From positions 1,682-7,920 of the forward strand of contig CALMVM010000417.1 in NCBI GenBank assembly GCA_937873255.1: a stretch of DNA of 6,239 bases, read 5' to 3'. The notes under the pieces are model-generated. The model was not told the origin of the DNA. It saw nothing but the letters and a program-made list of their open reading frames with translations, and ran no database searches. This document shows, piece after piece, positions 5,660 to 6,239 of the stretch. How positions within the stretch are numbered: position 1 is the first letter of the stretch; each line of letters opens with the position of its first letter. A program made the position numbers and the translations under genes. The DNA comes from an uncultured Verrucomicrobiota bacterium (GTDB taxonomy: Bacteria; Verrucomicrobiota; Verrucomicrobiia; Chthoniobacterales; SZAS-18).

Positions 5660-6169
5660 ATGCTCCCGAAATTCATGATTCTCGACTCCCTCCTCAAGTC
5701 GTCCGCCCGCCGCGCCGTCCTCGGTTCTTGCCTGGCGCTCTCTCCGCTCCTCGCCGTCGTCGCAGCCAAGGCTGACAGTTCACTGAAATCCAGCGCAGAC
5801 CCGGGAGCGCCCGGAGTGATGCAGGCCGGTCCGCAAACCAATCCACCTCAAAATGATGGAAAGGCTGCAAAATCCCTGTCTTTCGCCAAGCAGATCGCTC
5901 TCGCCTGCAAGATCTACGCGGCCGACAACGACGGGGCGTTCCCGCCGACCCTCGATGCGCTGGTTCCGTCGTACTTCAGCGCCGACAACCTGAAGAAAAT
6001 GCTCGTCTCGGCTTTCGCTCCCAACGAGCCGGTCGGCTTCACGTACCACCCGGGATTGACTGATGCCTCGGATCCCAAGGCGATCCTGCTGGAGGACAAG
6101 TTCGCGCCGACGGCCAGTGGCCAGAAGATCGTCGTCTACGTGGACGGGACCGGGGAAATCAAGAAATAG
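5660..6169 (+). CDS. Small exported protein with a pseudopilin-like C-terminal domain
   Basis: Starting at ATG 5660 the protein has 169 residues; ATG 5675, five codons later, is an equally good start (164). A signal peptide is clear: RR at 17-18, hydrophobic core about 19-36 and an AKA cleavage site after residue 38. LGSC at 21-24 looks like a lipobox but has too short a hydrophobic run before it. A low-complexity linker (39-70, Ser/Pro/Gln/Asn-rich) leads to the domain AKQIALACKIYAADNDGAFP (76-95), PTLDALVPSYF (96-106), a GFTYHPGLTD segment (126-135), an AILLEDKFAP strand (141-150) and VVYVDGTGEIKK (158-169). This order resembles the globular part of type II secretion pseudopilins and similar Verrucomicrobiota proteins. 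The prepilin-peptidase site and the N-terminal pilin helix are absent, so it probably is not assembled into a pilus. Function unknown; it diverges from purM. Confidence 0.72.
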   Translation: MLPKFMILDSLLKSSARRAVLGSCLALSPLLAVVAAKADSSLKSSADPGAPGVMQAGPQTNPPQNDGKAAKSLSFAKQIALACKIYAADNDGAFPPTLDALVPSYFSADNLKKMLVSAFAPNEPVGFTYHPGLTDASDPKAILLEDKFAPTASGQKIVVYVDGTGEIKK

Positions 6170-6203
6170 GGGCAACCCCGACGGTGGGTGGAGGACGCCC
6201 GCG

Positions 6204-6219
6204 CCGGACCACGGTCCGG
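6204..6219. other. Short perfect hairpin downstream of the pseudopilin-like gene
   Basis: CCGGACC and GGTCCGG are complementary around a two-base centre; in RNA the innermost pair must open, leaving a six-pair stem with a four-base loop. It lies 35 bases after the stop at 6169. There is no following T-run, so a rho-independent terminator is weakly supported. GGTCCG recurs at 6225-6230, so part of a further repeat is equally possible. Confidence 0.3.
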
Positions 6220-6239
6220 GCTTCGGTCCGTCCCATGCG

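Noticed and set aside
5681..5733. Lipoprotein reading of the pseudopilin-like protein via LGSC
   Set aside because: Too few hydrophobic residues before the cysteine; the AKA signal-peptidase I site further on fits better.
5455..5841. 129-codon N-terminal extension of purM
   Set aside because: Frame open by chance in GC-rich DNA; ATG 5454 gives the normal family length and the extension overlaps the divergent gene.

Overview
The window is GC-rich, densely coded, and its strong third-position G/C bias and protein flavour suggest a Verrucomicrobiota bacterium, perhaps near Opitutales. This is inferred from resemblance, not from a marker gene. None of the gene starts has a convincing Shine-Dalgarno sequence. 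Short heptanucleotide arrays sit between genes, a pattern I associate with this phylum from memory only.

Layout: positions 54-2362 are read on the plus strand. They hold a small type II toxin-antitoxin pair (antitoxin 54-266, RelE/ParE-like toxin 282-542) and, 20 bases later, an exported M14 zinc carboxypeptidase (563-2362). A G/C3-rich reading path continues after its stop codon (2362-2536). It looks like a small frameshifted coding remnant and lies antisense to the tail of the next gene. Positions 2400-5454 are read on the minus strand, in transcription order: purM (5454-4423), a membrane-anchored alpha/beta-hydrolase-fold protein that has lost its whole catalytic triad (4296-3226), and a VanX-type D-Ala-D-Ala dipeptidase (about 3146 or 3257 to 2400). 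Diverging from purM, a plus-strand gene (5660-6169) encodes a small exported protein with a pseudopilin-like C-terminal domain.

The least ordinary feature is a pair of intergenic palindromic patches (about 3095-3258 and 4321-4423) flanking the hydrolase-fold gene. Each has two inverted arms around a 59-81 base centre, with heptamer runs (CGAATGA, CATTCTG, ATGCAGA) at or near its edges. The repeats have been absorbed into proteins: they form the last residues and stop codon of the hydrolase-like protein and the whole N-terminus or signal peptide of the VanX-like protein. Because the unit is 7 bases, a change in copy number there would shift the VanX-like reading frame, so it is a candidate phase-variable switch.

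Functionally this is mainly a chromosomal housekeeping and envelope neighbourhood: purine synthesis, two envelope-directed peptidases, an anchored pseudo-hydrolase and an exported small protein. No phage genes, transposase, CRISPR array, tRNA or rRNA was seen.
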